A DNA stretch of 64,000 nt from Nocardia coubleae NBRC 108252 (GCF_001612805.1 NZ_BDBD01000019.1:496001-560000); one strand, 5' to 3'; shown: positions 33,242 to 42,154, numbered from the stretch's first letter. Translations and numbers: made by a program. The notes: generated by a model from the letters alone, not told the origin.

Positions 33242-35497
33242 ATGTTGACGAGAATCGCCCGTATCGCTGTCGGCAGACCGCGACTGATTGTCGCGGTCGC
33301 GCTGCTGCTGATGATCCTGTGCGGCGCGATCGGCGCCACCGTGCACTCGAACATGAAATCGGGCGGATTCGTCACCGAAGATCTCGATTCGGTGCAGGCC
33401 AGTCAGTATCTGAGCGAGCACTTCCCCGGTAGCGAACCGAACTACGTCCTGTTGGTCACCGACCCGGTGTCGGTCGACTCCCCCGACGCCCGCGCCGCCG
33501 CCGATGCTGCCGTGGCCGCGCTGCGCACCTATCCCGAGGTCAGCGGGGTGCAGTCGTACTGGACCTCGCGTCCCGACCTGAAGCAGGCGCTGCGCAGCAA
33601 GGACGGCAACCGCGCGCTCATCCTCGCCAGTATCGAGGGCGACGACGCCGAACTGCCGGACCGGGCGGGCAAGATCACCAAGGCATTGGCGGACAACGAG
33701 GGGCCGGTGACCATCGAGGCGGGTGGTCTGGCCGCCACGTTCTCCGATATCAACACCCAGATCAGCAAGGACCTGATCCTGGCCGAGGCCATCGCCATCC
33801 CCATCACGGGCCTGTTGCTGGCGCTGGTGTTCGGCAGTCTCGTCGCGGCCGCGTTGCCGGTGGTCATCGGTCTGTTCGCGATCGCAGCCGCGCTCGGGAT
33901 TCTGCGGGTGCTCACCGCCGTCACCGATGTGTCGATCTTCGCGCTGAACATGACCACCGCCCTCGGTCTGGCGCTGGCCATCGACTACAGCCTGTTCATC
34001 GTGAGCCGCTACCGCGAGGAACTCACCGGCGGATCCACACCCACCGAGGCGGTGATCCGGTCGATCCGGACAGCCGGGCGGACCGTGGTGTATTCGGCAC
34101 TGGTTGTCGCGCTGTCACTGTCGGCGCTGCTGGTGTTCCCGCAGTACTTCTTCAAATCCTTCGCCTACGCCGGTATCGCGGTGGTCGCTGCGGCCACGGC
34201 CGCCGCCGTCATCGTGCTGCCCGCACTGCTCATGCTGGTCGGCCACCGCATCGACGCCGGCGACCTGCGCACACCGCTGCGCAAACTGTTCCGGCTGGCG
34301 CCGCGCGAGGAGAAGCAGCCGCGGCAGACCTTCTGGTACCGCCTGGTCACCGCCGTGATGAAGCGGCCGCTGCCGATCGCGCTGGCCACCACCGCGTTCC
34401 TGCTGCTGCTCGGATCACCGTTCCTGGGCGTGCAGTTCGGCTACCCCGACGACCGCTCGCTGCCCACCGACGTCGCCAGCCGTGAAGTCGGCGACGTACT
34501 GCGCACTGAATTCGATGCCGACATGGCGTCGAGCGCGACCATCGTGCTGCGCGAATTCCGGGGCGGTGCGGTCGAGCTGGACGCGTACGCACGCGAGCTG
34601 TCCAAGGTGCCCGACGTACCGGCGGTGCTGAGCAGCGCGGCCGTGTACCGCAACGGCCTGCGGGTGGCGGCGGGTGTGCCGGAGATGTCTGACCCGTCGG
34701 CGGGTGCGTACCTGTCGGTCGCCACCCGGCTCGACCCCTACTCCGACGCGGGCCGCGACCAGCTCGACACGCTGCGTGCGGTGCCCGCGCCTACCGACGC
34801 GCTCGTCACCGGTCCCGCCGCGCTGAACCAGGATTCCGTGGAAGCCATCACCGGCAAACTGCCGCTGGCCGGTGCCCTGATCGCGATCACCACGCTGGTG
34901 CTGTTGTTCCTGTTCACCGGCAGCGTCGTGCTCCCGGTGAAGGCGCTCGTGCTCAATATCCTGTCGCTGGCGGCCACCTTCGGCGCGATGGTGTGGATCT
35001 TCCAGGACGGGCACCTGTCCGGGCTGCTCGGTTTCCAGGCCACCGGCACCCTGAACCTGGCCATGCCCATCCTCATGTTCAGCCTGGCCTTCGGCGCGTC
35101 CATGGACTACGAGGTGTTCCTGCTCTCCCGCATCCGCGAGGAATGGCTGGCCGGGCCCAAGACCACCGAGGGCAATACCGAGGCGGTCGCGATGGGTGTG
35201 GCCCGCACCGGGCGCATCTTCACCGCCGCCGCGCTGCTGATGAGCATCGTGTTCCTCGGCGTCGCCACCTCCGGTGTGTCGATGATGAAGCTGTTCGGGC
35301 TCGGCTGCGCGCTCGCCGTCATCAGCGACGCGACGGTCATCCGCGGACTGCTCGCCCCCGCCCTCATGCGGATGATGGGCACCTGGAACTGGTGGGCACC
35401 CAAGCCACTCGCGAAGCTGCACAACAGGTTCGGTCTACACGAGGCCGACGACGACCTCCCGGCCGCACATCCGACACTCGAGAAGACCTCCGCATAA
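33242..35497 (+). CDS. MMPL-family RND transporter
   Basis: 751 residues with the duplicated RND plan: one N-terminal helix, a large extracellular loop, five or six helices, and then the same again. Conserved transport helices are TTALGLALAIDYSLFIVSRY and FGASMDYEVFLLSRIREEW, each with the proton-relay Asp-Tyr pair. MMPL proteins export lipids or siderophores in mycolate-producing bacteria. ATG 33242 has AAAGGG 8 nt upstream; GTG 33233 would add three residues. No lipid-biosynthesis gene is adjacent, so the cargo is unknown. Confidence 0.92.
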   Translation: MLTRIARIAVGRPRLIVAVALLLMILCGAIGATVHSNMKSGGFVTEDLDSVQASQYLSEHFPGSEPNYVLLVTDPVSVDSPDARAAADAAVAALRTYPEVSGVQSYWTSRPDLKQALRSKDGNRALILASIEGDDAELPDRAGKITKALADNEGPVTIEAGGLAATFSDINTQISKDLILAEAIAIPITGLLLALVFGSLVAAALPVVIGLFAIAAALGILRVLTAVTDVSIFALNMTTALGLALAIDYSLFIVSRYREELTGGSTPTEAVIRSIRTAGRTVVYSALVVALSLSALLVFPQYFFKSFAYAGIAVVAAATAAAVIVLPALLMLVGHRIDAGDLRTPLRKLFRLAPREEKQPRQTFWYRLVTAVMKRPLPIALATTAFLLLLGSPFLGVQFGYPDDRSLPTDVASREVGDVLRTEFDADMASSATIVLREFRGGAVELDAYARELSKVPDVPAVLSSAAVYRNGLRVAAGVPEMSDPSAGAYLSVATRLDPYSDAGRDQLDTLRAVPAPTDALVTGPAALNQDSVEAITGKLPLAGALIAITTLVLLFLFTGSVVLPVKALVLNILSLAATFGAMVWIFQDGHLSGLLGFQATGTLNLAMPILMFSLAFGASMDYEVFLLSRIREEWLAGPKTTEGNTEAVAMGVARTGRIFTAAALLMSIVFLGVATSGVSMMKLFGLGCALAVISDATVIRGLLAPALMRMMGTWNWWAPKPLAKLHNRFGLHEADDDLPAAHPTLEKTSA

Positions 35498-35560
35498 CCC
35501 CGATCGCCCGGCGGGTCGCCCCGCCCGGCGGGTATCGTCGGCGGCGGAGAATTCCACATC

Positions 35561-35667
35561 AACACGGGGGCTCGCACCAGCGGGCTGAGAGGACGGCTAG
35601 CCCTTTTTCCGGGCGATCAGGGCCGTCGACCGTATGAACCTGACCGGGTAATGCCGGCGTAGGGAGG
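35561..35667 (+). promoter_or_regulatory. TPP riboswitch (THI element)
   Basis: The conserved TPP-sensing strings are present in order: CGGGGGCTCGC, CTGAGA (35585-35590), a variable stem, ATGAACCTGA (35634-35643) and GGTAATGCCGGCGTAGGGA. The thiC ribosome site AGGGAGG (35661-35667) coincides with the 3' strand of the closing stem, so thiamine pyrophosphate binding would hide it. This indicates translational control. Confidence 0.95.
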
Positions 35668-35674
35668 ACTGTTC

Positions 35675-37327
35675 ATGGGCACAGCCACGTCGTCGAACGG
35701 CAACACCGCCGGAGTCGACACCGTCACCACCGGACCCATCCAGGGCAGCGTCAAACACTACAAAGAGGTCGACGGCCTGCGCATTCCCGTGCGCCGGATC
35801 AACCTCACCAACGGAGACCACTTCGACGTCTACGACACCTCGGGGCCCTACACCGACGACAACGCGGTGATCGACCTCGAGGCCGGTCTGCCGAAGCTGC
35901 GCGACGAATGGGCCAAGCCGCAGATCGATGGCCCGCCCACCCAGCTGCACTGGGCTCGCCAGGGCGTCGTCACCGACGAGATGCGCTTCATCGCCGCCCG
36001 CGAAGGCGTCTCGGCCGAACTCGTGCGCGAGGAAGTCGCCGCCGGGCGCGCGGTGATCCCGGCCAACCACAACCACCCCGAACTCGAACCGACCATCATC
36101 GGCAAGAAGTTCCTGGTGAAGATCAACGCCAATATCGGCAACTCGGCGGTGTCGTCGTCGATCGCCGAGGAGGTGGAGAAGATGGTGTGGGCCTCGCGGT
36201 GGGGCGCCGACACCATTATGGACCTGTCCACCGGCAAAAACATCCACGAGACCCGCGAGTGGATCCTGCGCAATTCGCCGGTCCCGATCGGCACGGTGCC
36301 GATCTACCAGGCGCTGGAGAAGGTGAACGGCGACCCGACCAAGCTCACCTGGGAGCTGTACCGCGACACCGTGATCGAGCAGTGCGAGCAGGGTGTGGAC
36401 TACATGACCGTGCACGCGGGCGTGCTGCTGCGCTACATCCCGCTCACGGCCAAGCGCGTCACCGGCATCGTCTCGCGCGGCGGATCCATCATGGCCGCGT
36501 GGTGTCTGGCCCATCACCAGGAATCGTTCCTGTACACGCACTTCCGGGAACTGTGCGAGATCCTCGCGAAGTACGACGTCACCTTCTCCCTCGGTGACGG
36601 CCTGCGCCCCGGCTCCATCGCCGACGCCAACGACGAGGCCCAGTTCGCCGAACTGCGCACCCTCGGCGAACTCACCAAGATCGCGAAATCCTATGGCGTG
36701 CAGGTGATGATCGAAGGCCCCGGCCACGTGCCGATGCACAAGATCGTGGAGAACGTCCGCCTCGAAGAAGAACTCTGCGAAGAGGCTCCGTTCTACACCC
36801 TCGGCCCGCTGGCCACCGATATCGCGCCCGCCTACGACCACATCACCTCGGCCATCGGCGCCGCGATCATCGCCCAGGCGGGCACCGCCATGCTCTGCTA
36901 CGTCACCCCCAAGGAGCACCTGGGTCTGCCCAACCGCGACGACGTGAAGGTCGGCGTGATCACCTACAAGATCGCCGCCCACGCCGCCGACCTCGCCAAG
37001 GGCCACCCCCACGCCCAGGACCGCGACAACGAATTGTCCAAGGCCCGTTTCGAATTCCGCTGGCACGACCAGTTCGCGCTCTCCCTCGACCCGGACACCG
37101 CCCGCGAATACCACGACGAAACCCTGCCCGCCGAACCCGCCAAGACCGCCCACTTCTGCTCCATGTGCGGCCCGAAGTTCTGCTCCATGCGCATCTCCGC
37201 CGACGTCCGCGAATACGCCGAAAAACAAGGCCTCACCGACGTCGCCGCCATCGAAGCGGGCATGGCCGAGAAGTCGGCCGAGTTCGCCGACCACGGCAAC
37301 CAGGTGTACCTGCCGGTCGTCTCCTGA
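35675..37327 (+). CDS. thiC: Phosphomethylpyrimidine synthase ThiC
   Basis: Radical-SAM enzyme converting aminoimidazole ribotide into HMP phosphate for thiamine. It has 550 residues, normal length. The C-terminal 4Fe-4S motif is CSMCGPKFC (about 495-503). Other hallmarks are NANIGNSA, GADTIMDLSTGK and EGPGHVPMH. Controlled by the TPP riboswitch directly upstream and closed by a strong terminator. The partner kinase gene thiD lies 11 kb away, although in M. tuberculosis the two are adjacent. Confidence 0.97.
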   Translation: MGTATSSNGNTAGVDTVTTGPIQGSVKHYKEVDGLRIPVRRINLTNGDHFDVYDTSGPYTDDNAVIDLEAGLPKLRDEWAKPQIDGPPTQLHWARQGVVTDEMRFIAAREGVSAELVREEVAAGRAVIPANHNHPELEPTIIGKKFLVKINANIGNSAVSSSIAEEVEKMVWASRWGADTIMDLSTGKNIHETREWILRNSPVPIGTVPIYQALEKVNGDPTKLTWELYRDTVIEQCEQGVDYMTVHAGVLLRYIPLTAKRVTGIVSRGGSIMAAWCLAHHQESFLYTHFRELCEILAKYDVTFSLGDGLRPGSIADANDEAQFAELRTLGELTKIAKSYGVQVMIEGPGHVPMHKIVENVRLEEELCEEAPFYTLGPLATDIAPAYDHITSAIGAAIIAQAGTAMLCYVTPKEHLGLPNRDDVKVGVITYKIAAHAADLAKGHPHAQDRDNELSKARFEFRWHDQFALSLDPDTAREYHDETLPAEPAKTAHFCSMCGPKFCSMRISADVREYAEKQGLTDVAAIEAGMAEKSAEFADHGNQVYLPVVS

Positions 37328-37331
37328 CCGC

Positions 37332-37378
37332 AGCAACCAGCCCCCGAAATTCACCCCAGGATTTCGGGGGCTGTTGCT
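37332..37378 (+). terminator. thiC terminator
   Basis: A 13-bp perfect stem (37338-37350 with 37361-37373) is extended by 5 bp (37332-37336 with 37374-37378) around one bulged C, loop of 10 nt. It begins 4 bp after the thiC stop. Confidence 0.85.
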
Positions 37379-37405
37379 ACTCCCCGCGATCCGTAGGGTG
37401 CTGTC

Positions 37406-37606
37406 ATGTCCACCCGAACCAAACGCGTCATCGCCGGGGCCGCCGCAGCCGCCACCCTTTCCCTCGCCGCACCGATCGGCTCGGCCCATGCGGCCACACC
37501 GGTCGCCGGATCGACCGATATCGGCTGCACCTCCACCGACATCAACCCCTGCCCCATCCGCCCCCTCCTCGACTTGCTCACTCTGGTGACCAGCGGCTCC
37601 GCATAG
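37406..37606 (+). CDS. Small secreted protein, CT-x6-CP family (copy 2)
   Basis: 66 residues. A basic N terminus (MSTRTKR) and hydrophobic core end at a likely signal-peptidase site SAHA. The mature peptide has CTSTDINPCP, again two cysteines seven residues apart followed by proline, then a leucine-rich helix (LLDLLTLV) and a terminal GSA. Copy 1 at 32925 has the same length, cysteine spacing and order of parts but little other identity. The start is ATG 37406, with AGGG 9 nt upstream. Function unknown. Confidence 0.7.
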   Translation: MSTRTKRVIAGAAAAATLSLAAPIGSAHAATPVAGSTDIGCTSTDINPCPIRPLLDLLTLVTSGSA

Positions 37607-37703
37607 GAGGCCCTACCCGAAGCCCGCTCCGCGTCGTCGCCCTCGGATCCGAAGACGAATCGTGGGGTCGGCTGGCGGGGGCCGGGCAGGTACGGTCGGA
37701 CAG

Positions 37704-38498
37704 GTGACCGATGCCTTCTATGTTCCCGATGCGGCGGACCCGAATCGCTTCGACTCGACCGAGCTGACCAGGGGTCCTTGGTCGCCGGATGCGCAGCATG
37801 CGGGGCCGCCGTCGGCGCTGTTGGGCCATGTCATCGAGCGGTGCGAGCCGCGTGACGGGTTTCAGGTGGGGCGGGTGGCGGTGGAGATTCTCGGGCCGGT
37901 GCCGTTGGCGCCGTTGACGGTGCGGGCCGAGGTGGTGCGGTCGGGGCGCAGTGTGGAGTTGATCGAGGCGACGTTGTCGGCGGAGCGGGGGCCGGTGATG
38001 CGGGCGGTGGCGTGGCGGTTGAAGCTGTCGGAGCCGCCGCTGGATCTGCCGCCGGAGTTCCTGCCGAGCGGCACGAGGCCGCTGCCTGCCGACGCGCAGC
38101 CGGGGACGTTCCCGTCGAATCAGCGGGTCGGGTTCCACACCGGAATCGAATACCGTTTCAGCACAGGATCATTCGCGGCCCCGGGCCCTGCCGTTTGCTG
38201 GATCAAATTGAAGTATCCGATCGTCGCGGGCACCACCCCGAGTCCGCTGGAACGCGCCCTGGCTGCCGCTGATTCCGGCAATGGGGTGAGCGCGGTGCTC
38301 GACTGGTCCAAGTACCTGTTCATCAACACCGACCTCACCGTCACCCTGCATCGCCAGCCGGTCGGCGAGTGGGTGTGCCTGGACGCGGTGACCCACCCGC
38401 AACCGCACGGCATCGGCCTCGCGGAATCGGCGCTGTTCGACGAGACGGGCCCGATCGGTCGCAGCACCCAGACCCTGTTGATCGCACCACGCGGATAG
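37704..38498 (+). CDS. Acyl-CoA thioesterase family protein (double hotdog)
   Basis: 264 residues from GTG 37704; upstream in-frame sequence is not protein-like. Features of TesB/4HBT_3-type proteins: LTRGPWSPDAQHAGPPSALLG near the N terminus and GEWVCLDAVTHPQPHGIGLAES with FDETGPIGRSTQTLL near the C terminus, where the second hotdog carries the catalytic aspartate. It probably hydrolyses an acyl-CoA; substrate not evident. It stands alone between the small secreted gene and a convergent operon. Confidence 0.85.
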   Translation: MTDAFYVPDAADPNRFDSTELTRGPWSPDAQHAGPPSALLGHVIERCEPRDGFQVGRVAVEILGPVPLAPLTVRAEVVRSGRSVELIEATLSAERGPVMRAVAWRLKLSEPPLDLPPEFLPSGTRPLPADAQPGTFPSNQRVGFHTGIEYRFSTGSFAAPGPAVCWIKLKYPIVAGTTPSPLERALAAADSGNGVSAVLDWSKYLFINTDLTVTLHRQPVGEWVCLDAVTHPQPHGIGLAESALFDETGPIGRSTQTLLIAPRG

Positions 38499-38641
38499 GA
38501 CACTTTCGGCAGCGCGCAGCCGCTTGGCCCACGCGTTGACATCCGGTGCGGACATCCGGTCGCATCCGGTGCCGACCCACCCCGCACGCCGCGACGTGCC
38601 CACATCACGCCGCTCGCTGCGGACGTGCCGCAAGGGCTTCG

Positions 38642-39280
38642 TCAGACCACGGAAAAGCCCTGGGGCAGGGTCGTTCTGCCGGTCAATGCCGACAGCACCG
38701 GTACCCCGTCGCCGAGGTGGACCGCGGTTCGCGCCGCCAGCACAATGGCCTCGGTGAGCACCTCCTCGGGTAGCTCGCAGGGCAGGCCGGTCGCGGCGGC
38801 GATGTCGAGACTGTGCACGGCCAGCTCGAAGGTCCGGGTCGGCAGGTAGGTGTAGAGCCGCATGCCGAGCCCACCGATGACGGTGATCAACCGATCTTCG
38901 GCGCCGGTGACAGCGGCGGTCGCGGCGGCGGCCAGGGCGTCGATCGCCGCGGCGGGGTCGTCGCCGAGTTCGGCCGCCGCGTCGCGTCCGCGCCGCACGA
39001 TCGCCTCGCTACCCGCCCGCGCCGCATAGGCTTTCGCCATGGCGTAGTACTCCTGCGGGCTCGCCACGTCCTCGACCTCGGCGGGCTGCTCGAGATAGGC
39101 GGTGACGGTGGTGAGCGAGCGGGAGGTGTGACCGACCAGCGATCGCAGATCCCACTCACCCAATCCCGGCCCCGCCCAGCTGTCGGCGGGGATCTTCCTG
39201 ACTAGGGCGGCAAAGCTCGCCGCCGCGCTCACAAAGGTTTCGGCCGGATGCTCGTGCACAGCATCGAACGTACCGGCCAC
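38642..39280 (-). CDS. Maleylpyruvate-isomerase/DinB-like mycothiol-dependent family protein
   Basis: 212 residues, TIGR03086-like. The metal-binding fold is indicated by LGEWDLRSLVGHTSRSL (about 40-56) and ELAVHSLDIAAATG (about 157). Related enzymes use mycothiol as cofactor. Last gene of the four-gene operon SRPBCC, ArsR, SRPBCC, this gene; it starts 7 bp after the preceding stop. Specific reaction unknown. Confidence 0.82.
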   Translation of the reverse strand: MAGTFDAVHEHPAETFVSAAASFAALVRKIPADSWAGPGLGEWDLRSLVGHTSRSLTTVTAYLEQPAEVEDVASPQEYYAMAKAYAARAGSEAIVRRGRDAAAELGDDPAAAIDALAAAATAAVTGAEDRLITVIGGLGMRLYTYLPTRTFELAVHSLDIAAATGLPCELPEEVLTEAIVLAARTAVHLGDGVPVLSALTGRTTLPQGFSVV

Positions 39281-39287
39281 ACGGTGA

Positions 39288-39794
39288 TCAGCGCAGGGCG
39301 TCGAGGTTTACCAGTTCGGCGTTGCCGTGCTTGATCAGTTCGGATTCGCCGGTGCTCGTGCGACGGAACGGGTCACCCTTTCCGGTCGTGAGCAGGCCGT
39401 GGAGGCTGGTGGTGATGTACGCGCCCCAGGCATTCGCGCACACCTCGTAGCATTCGACCTGCGGCGCCAAACCCACGTGGGTGAAACGGATTTCGGTGCC
39501 GGCGCGGGTTTCGGTGATGTCGAAGACGACGTCGGTGTTCTCCCATTCGGCGGTGTCGGAGATGAAGGCGAGGTGGGAGTCGGTGACGTGCCAGACCAGG
39601 CGCTTGCCGGGAATCGATTCGGTGGTGGTCATGGTGCAGCGGTGGATGCCGGGAACCTCGAAACGGTAGCTGTCGCCGACCGTTCCCGAGGTGCCCTCGA
39701 CGGTCTCCGACCACCACGACCACACGTCGTTGATGGCGGCGAAGGCTTCCGCCGGGGTCTTGTGCACGGTGATCGTCGCGGTGAAGTCGCTCAT
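39288..39794 (-). CDS. SRPBCC (AHSA1-like) domain protein
   Basis: 168 residues, one START-like helix-grip domain beginning FTATITVHKTPAEAFAAIND and ending near NAWGAYIT. It resembles the small ligand-binding proteins encoded beside ArsR regulators. It is 20 bp after the arsR-type gene. Function unknown, possibly hydrophobic ligand binding. Confidence 0.85.
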   Translation of the reverse strand: MSDFTATITVHKTPAEAFAAINDVWSWWSETVEGTSGTVGDSYRFEVPGIHRCTMTTTESIPGKRLVWHVTDSHLAFISDTAEWENTDVVFDITETRAGTEIRFTHVGLAPQVECYEVCANAWGAYITTSLHGLLTTGKGDPFRRTSTGESELIKHGNAELVNLDALR

Positions 39795-39814
39795 GGCTTT
39801 TTCCTATGCTCGGC

Positions 39815-40144
39815 TCAGCCGTCGAGGTGGCGGCGGAGCGCGTCGAGTGGACCGTCCCAGTCACGGGACAGGGCGGCCAGGAACTGCTGGGCCACCCGCA
39901 TGGGGGCGGAATCGAGGCGGTAGCGCACGCGACGCCGTTCACCGGGTTCCGCGATCACCAAGCCCGCGTCCGCAAGCAGGGCAAGGTGTTTGGCGATCGC
40001 CTGCCGGGTAATGGGCAGGCGATCGGCGAGGTCGGTCGCGGTGGCCGGACCGTCGGCGGCCAGCGCGGCTAGGACCGCGCGACGGCTCGGATCGGCCAGC
40101 GCGACGAAGACCCGTTCGGCGGTTGCCTCGGTCTCAGGCCGCAT
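39815..40144 (-). CDS. ArsR-family transcriptional regulator
   Basis: 109 residues. Winged helix with VALADPSRRAVLAALAADG and the recognition helix TRQAIAKHLALLADAGLV. There are no cysteine metal-binding motifs of the arsenic-sensing kind; this SRPBCC-associated subgroup probably senses something else. ATG 40144 overlaps the 3' end of the preceding SRPBCC gene by 11 bp. Two near-identical palindromes upstream of the operon are its likely operators. Confidence 0.9.
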   Translation of the reverse strand: MRPETEATAERVFVALADPSRRAVLAALAADGPATATDLADRLPITRQAIAKHLALLADAGLVIAEPGERRRVRYRLDSAPMRVAQQFLAALSRDWDGPLDALRRHLDG

Positions 40145-40565
40145 CGAGGTACTCGACGAGCTCACCCAGCTCGCTCTTCCAGCCACCGATATTGCCCTCG
40201 AAGGCCTCCTTGTGCGCGGCTTCCGGCAGCTGCGCGAAGCCGGATTCGACCACGGTGAGCCGGGTGCCCGCACCGGTCGGTTCGAGCCGGAATTCGACGT
40301 AGGTGCGGCGCGGGTCGTCGTCGGGCAGCCCGTTGATGGGCCAGGTGTAACCGAAGACGGTCGGCTCCTCGACCCGCTCCACGCGCATGTCGGCGGCGAA
40401 GCCTTCATTCCAGGTCATCCGCATGTCGCCGCCCGGGCGCAGGTCGATCTCGGCGGTATTGCCGAACCAGCTCGCGAGCCCCTCGGCGGTGGTGATCGCC
40501 GCCCATACCTTGGCGGGCGGGTGGGCGAGGTCTACGGTTCGCACGATCTGATCGGGAAATCCCAT
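40134..40565 (-). CDS. SRPBCC (AHSA1/activator-like) domain protein
   Basis: 143 residues, a single START-like domain: IVRTVDLAHPPAKVWAAI, WFGNTAEIDLRPGGDM, and a C-terminal helix GGWKSELGELVEYLD. First gene of the operon and directly downstream of the two palindromic operators. Confidence 0.88.
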   Translation of the reverse strand: MGFPDQIVRTVDLAHPPAKVWAAITTAEGLASWFGNTAEIDLRPGGDMRMTWNEGFAADMRVERVEEPTVFGYTWPINGLPDDDPRRTYVEFRLEPTGAGTRLTVVESGFAQLPEAAHKEAFEGNIGGWKSELGELVEYLDAA

Positions 40566-40583
40566 GGCGCTTCCTCCTGTGTC

Positions 40584-40599
40584 GCAACCGATTGGTTGC
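40584..40599. promoter_or_regulatory. SRPBCC/ArsR operator 1
   Basis: GCAACCGATTGGTTGC, a 16-bp palindrome with one mismatched centre pair, 19 bp upstream of the first gene. Paired with a second copy 29 bp away. Confidence 0.75.
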
Positions 40600-40612
40600 T
40601 ACTCACAGTATG

Positions 40613-40628
40613 GCAACCGATCGGTTGC
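40613..40628. promoter_or_regulatory. SRPBCC/ArsR operator 2
   Basis: GCAACCGATCGGTTGC, a perfect 16-bp palindrome. It differs from operator 1 at one base; centres are 29 bp apart. It lies between the operon and the stop codon of the upstream MFS gene. Confidence 0.75.
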
Positions 40629-40636
40629 GTCAAGGG

Positions 40637-42154
40637 TCAGTGTCCACCGCTCACGCGAAAGCCCTTCGGCACCAGCCAGACGGCACCGACCGTCACCACG
40701 GCCACGACGGCGGCCGACAGATACGACGTGGTGGTGAGGGCGGAATCGAAGGCGTGGGTGGCGGCGCCGAGCAGCTCGGTGCGCGCGGGTTCCGGCAGGT
40801 CCGAGGCGACTTCGGCGGCACCGCCCACCGAACCGCTCGCCTGCTCCACCCGGTCGGGCGGAACGGGCAGATGGGTCATGTGCTCGGTGAAGAGCCTGGC
40901 GTGCAGGCTGCCGAGCAGCGCCACCCCGAAACCGACACCGACCTCGTAGTTGGTCTCCTCGACCGCACCCGCCTGACCCGCCCGGTCGGCGGGAACGGCA
41001 CCGACGAGCACGGCGGCGGCCGCGGTGACGGCCATCCCGTCACCTAGCCCGAAGGAGACGAGCACCAGCGCCACCACCGGATACGACGTCGGTTCCGGGC
41101 TCACCGCGAGCAGCAGGAAGCCGAGCGCGACCGCACCCAGGCCGACGCCGAGCACCACGCGGACCCCGAATTTCTCCATCAGCATCGGCGTGAGCAACGA
41201 CGCCGTGAGCAGGGTGAGGGCGGCGGGCAGCATCCGGATACCCGCCTGCGACGGGCTGTAGCCGTGCACGTACTGCAACCACAGCGAGATCAGGAACATG
41301 GCGGCGCCGATGGCCATCATGGCGAGCAGGGTCGCCACGGCGGCCGCGGTGAACGCGCCGTTGCGGAACAGGCGCACGTCCAGCAGCGGATCGGCCGACC
41401 GCAGCTGGCGGCGGGCGAACCAGGCCAGCGCGCCGACACCGATCAGCAGCATCGCCCAATCCACGAGTGTCGCTTCGCCTTTGGCCAGATGTTTGATGCC
41501 CCACGCCAGGCAGACGATGCCCGCGACGGACAGCACCGCCGAGAACCAATCGAGCCGACCAGCCTGCGGGGTCCGGTATTCCGGCAGCACCCACAACCCG
41601 ACGACCACCGTCACCAGCACCACCGGCACGTTCAGCCAGAACGCCGACGACCAGCCGAAATGCTCGACCAGGAAACCGCCGAAGATCGGGCCGACCGTCG
41701 CACCCACCCCGGCGACGGCCGCCCAGATCCCGATGGCCGTGTTGCGCTCGCGCACGTCGGTGAAGATGTTGCGGATCAGCGACAACGTCGAGGGCATCAC
41801 CATCGCGCCACCGATACCGAGCAGCACCCGCCCGACGATCAGCTGCGCCGCACTACCCGCGGTGGCCGCGATCACCGAAGCGACACCGAACAGCAGAAAC
41901 CCGCTGATGAACAACAACTTCCGCCCCCACCGGTCCCCCAGCGCACCGGTGGTGATGAGCAACCCGCCCAGCACGAGGCCGTAGATATCGATGATCCACA
42001 ACTGCTCGAGCGGCCCGACGTGCAGATCGTCGATCAACGACGGCAACGCCACATTGAGAATCGTGGCATCCATCGCCACCAACAGCAGGCTGGCGCACAG
42101 CACCCCGAGCATCACCCAGCGCACCGACCCGTAGGTCTTCGTCTGCTCGTCCAC
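40637..42154 (-). CDS. MFS drug exporter, DHA2 (14-TMS) family
   Basis: 505 residues and about 14 helices. The DHA2 signature MDATILNVALPSLIDDL (about 29) and the loop GDRWGRKLLF (about 72) are present, as is the antiporter motif in helix 5 (WAAVAGVGATVGPIFGG). Likely proton-driven efflux of lipophilic cations or antibiotics. Its stop lies 71 bp from the SRPBCC operon on the same strand; the operators in that gap suggest the operon has its own promoter. Confidence 0.93.
   Translation of the reverse strand: MDEQTKTYGSVRWVMLGVLCASLLLVAMDATILNVALPSLIDDLHVGPLEQLWIIDIYGLVLGGLLITTGALGDRWGRKLLFISGFLLFGVASVIAATAGSAAQLIVGRVLLGIGGAMVMPSTLSLIRNIFTDVRERNTAIGIWAAVAGVGATVGPIFGGFLVEHFGWSSAFWLNVPVVLVTVVVGLWVLPEYRTPQAGRLDWFSAVLSVAGIVCLAWGIKHLAKGEATLVDWAMLLIGVGALAWFARRQLRSADPLLDVRLFRNGAFTAAAVATLLAMMAIGAAMFLISLWLQYVHGYSPSQAGIRMLPAALTLLTASLLTPMLMEKFGVRVVLGVGLGAVALGFLLLAVSPEPTSYPVVALVLVSFGLGDGMAVTAAAAVLVGAVPADRAGQAGAVEETNYEVGVGFGVALLGSLHARLFTEHMTHLPVPPDRVEQASGSVGGAAEVASDLPEPARTELLGAATHAFDSALTTTSYLSAAVVAVVTVGAVWLVPKGFRVSGGH

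Noticed and set aside
37640..37680. Partial third copy of the hairpin repeat (CCCTCGGATCCGA)
   Set aside because: Only 13 bases match copy A; no flank, no outer arm and no pairing partner.
38535..38575. Triplicated CATCCGGT as possible iterons
   Set aside because: Spacings are unequal (13 and 10 bp), there is no replication gene, and the site is between convergent gene ends.
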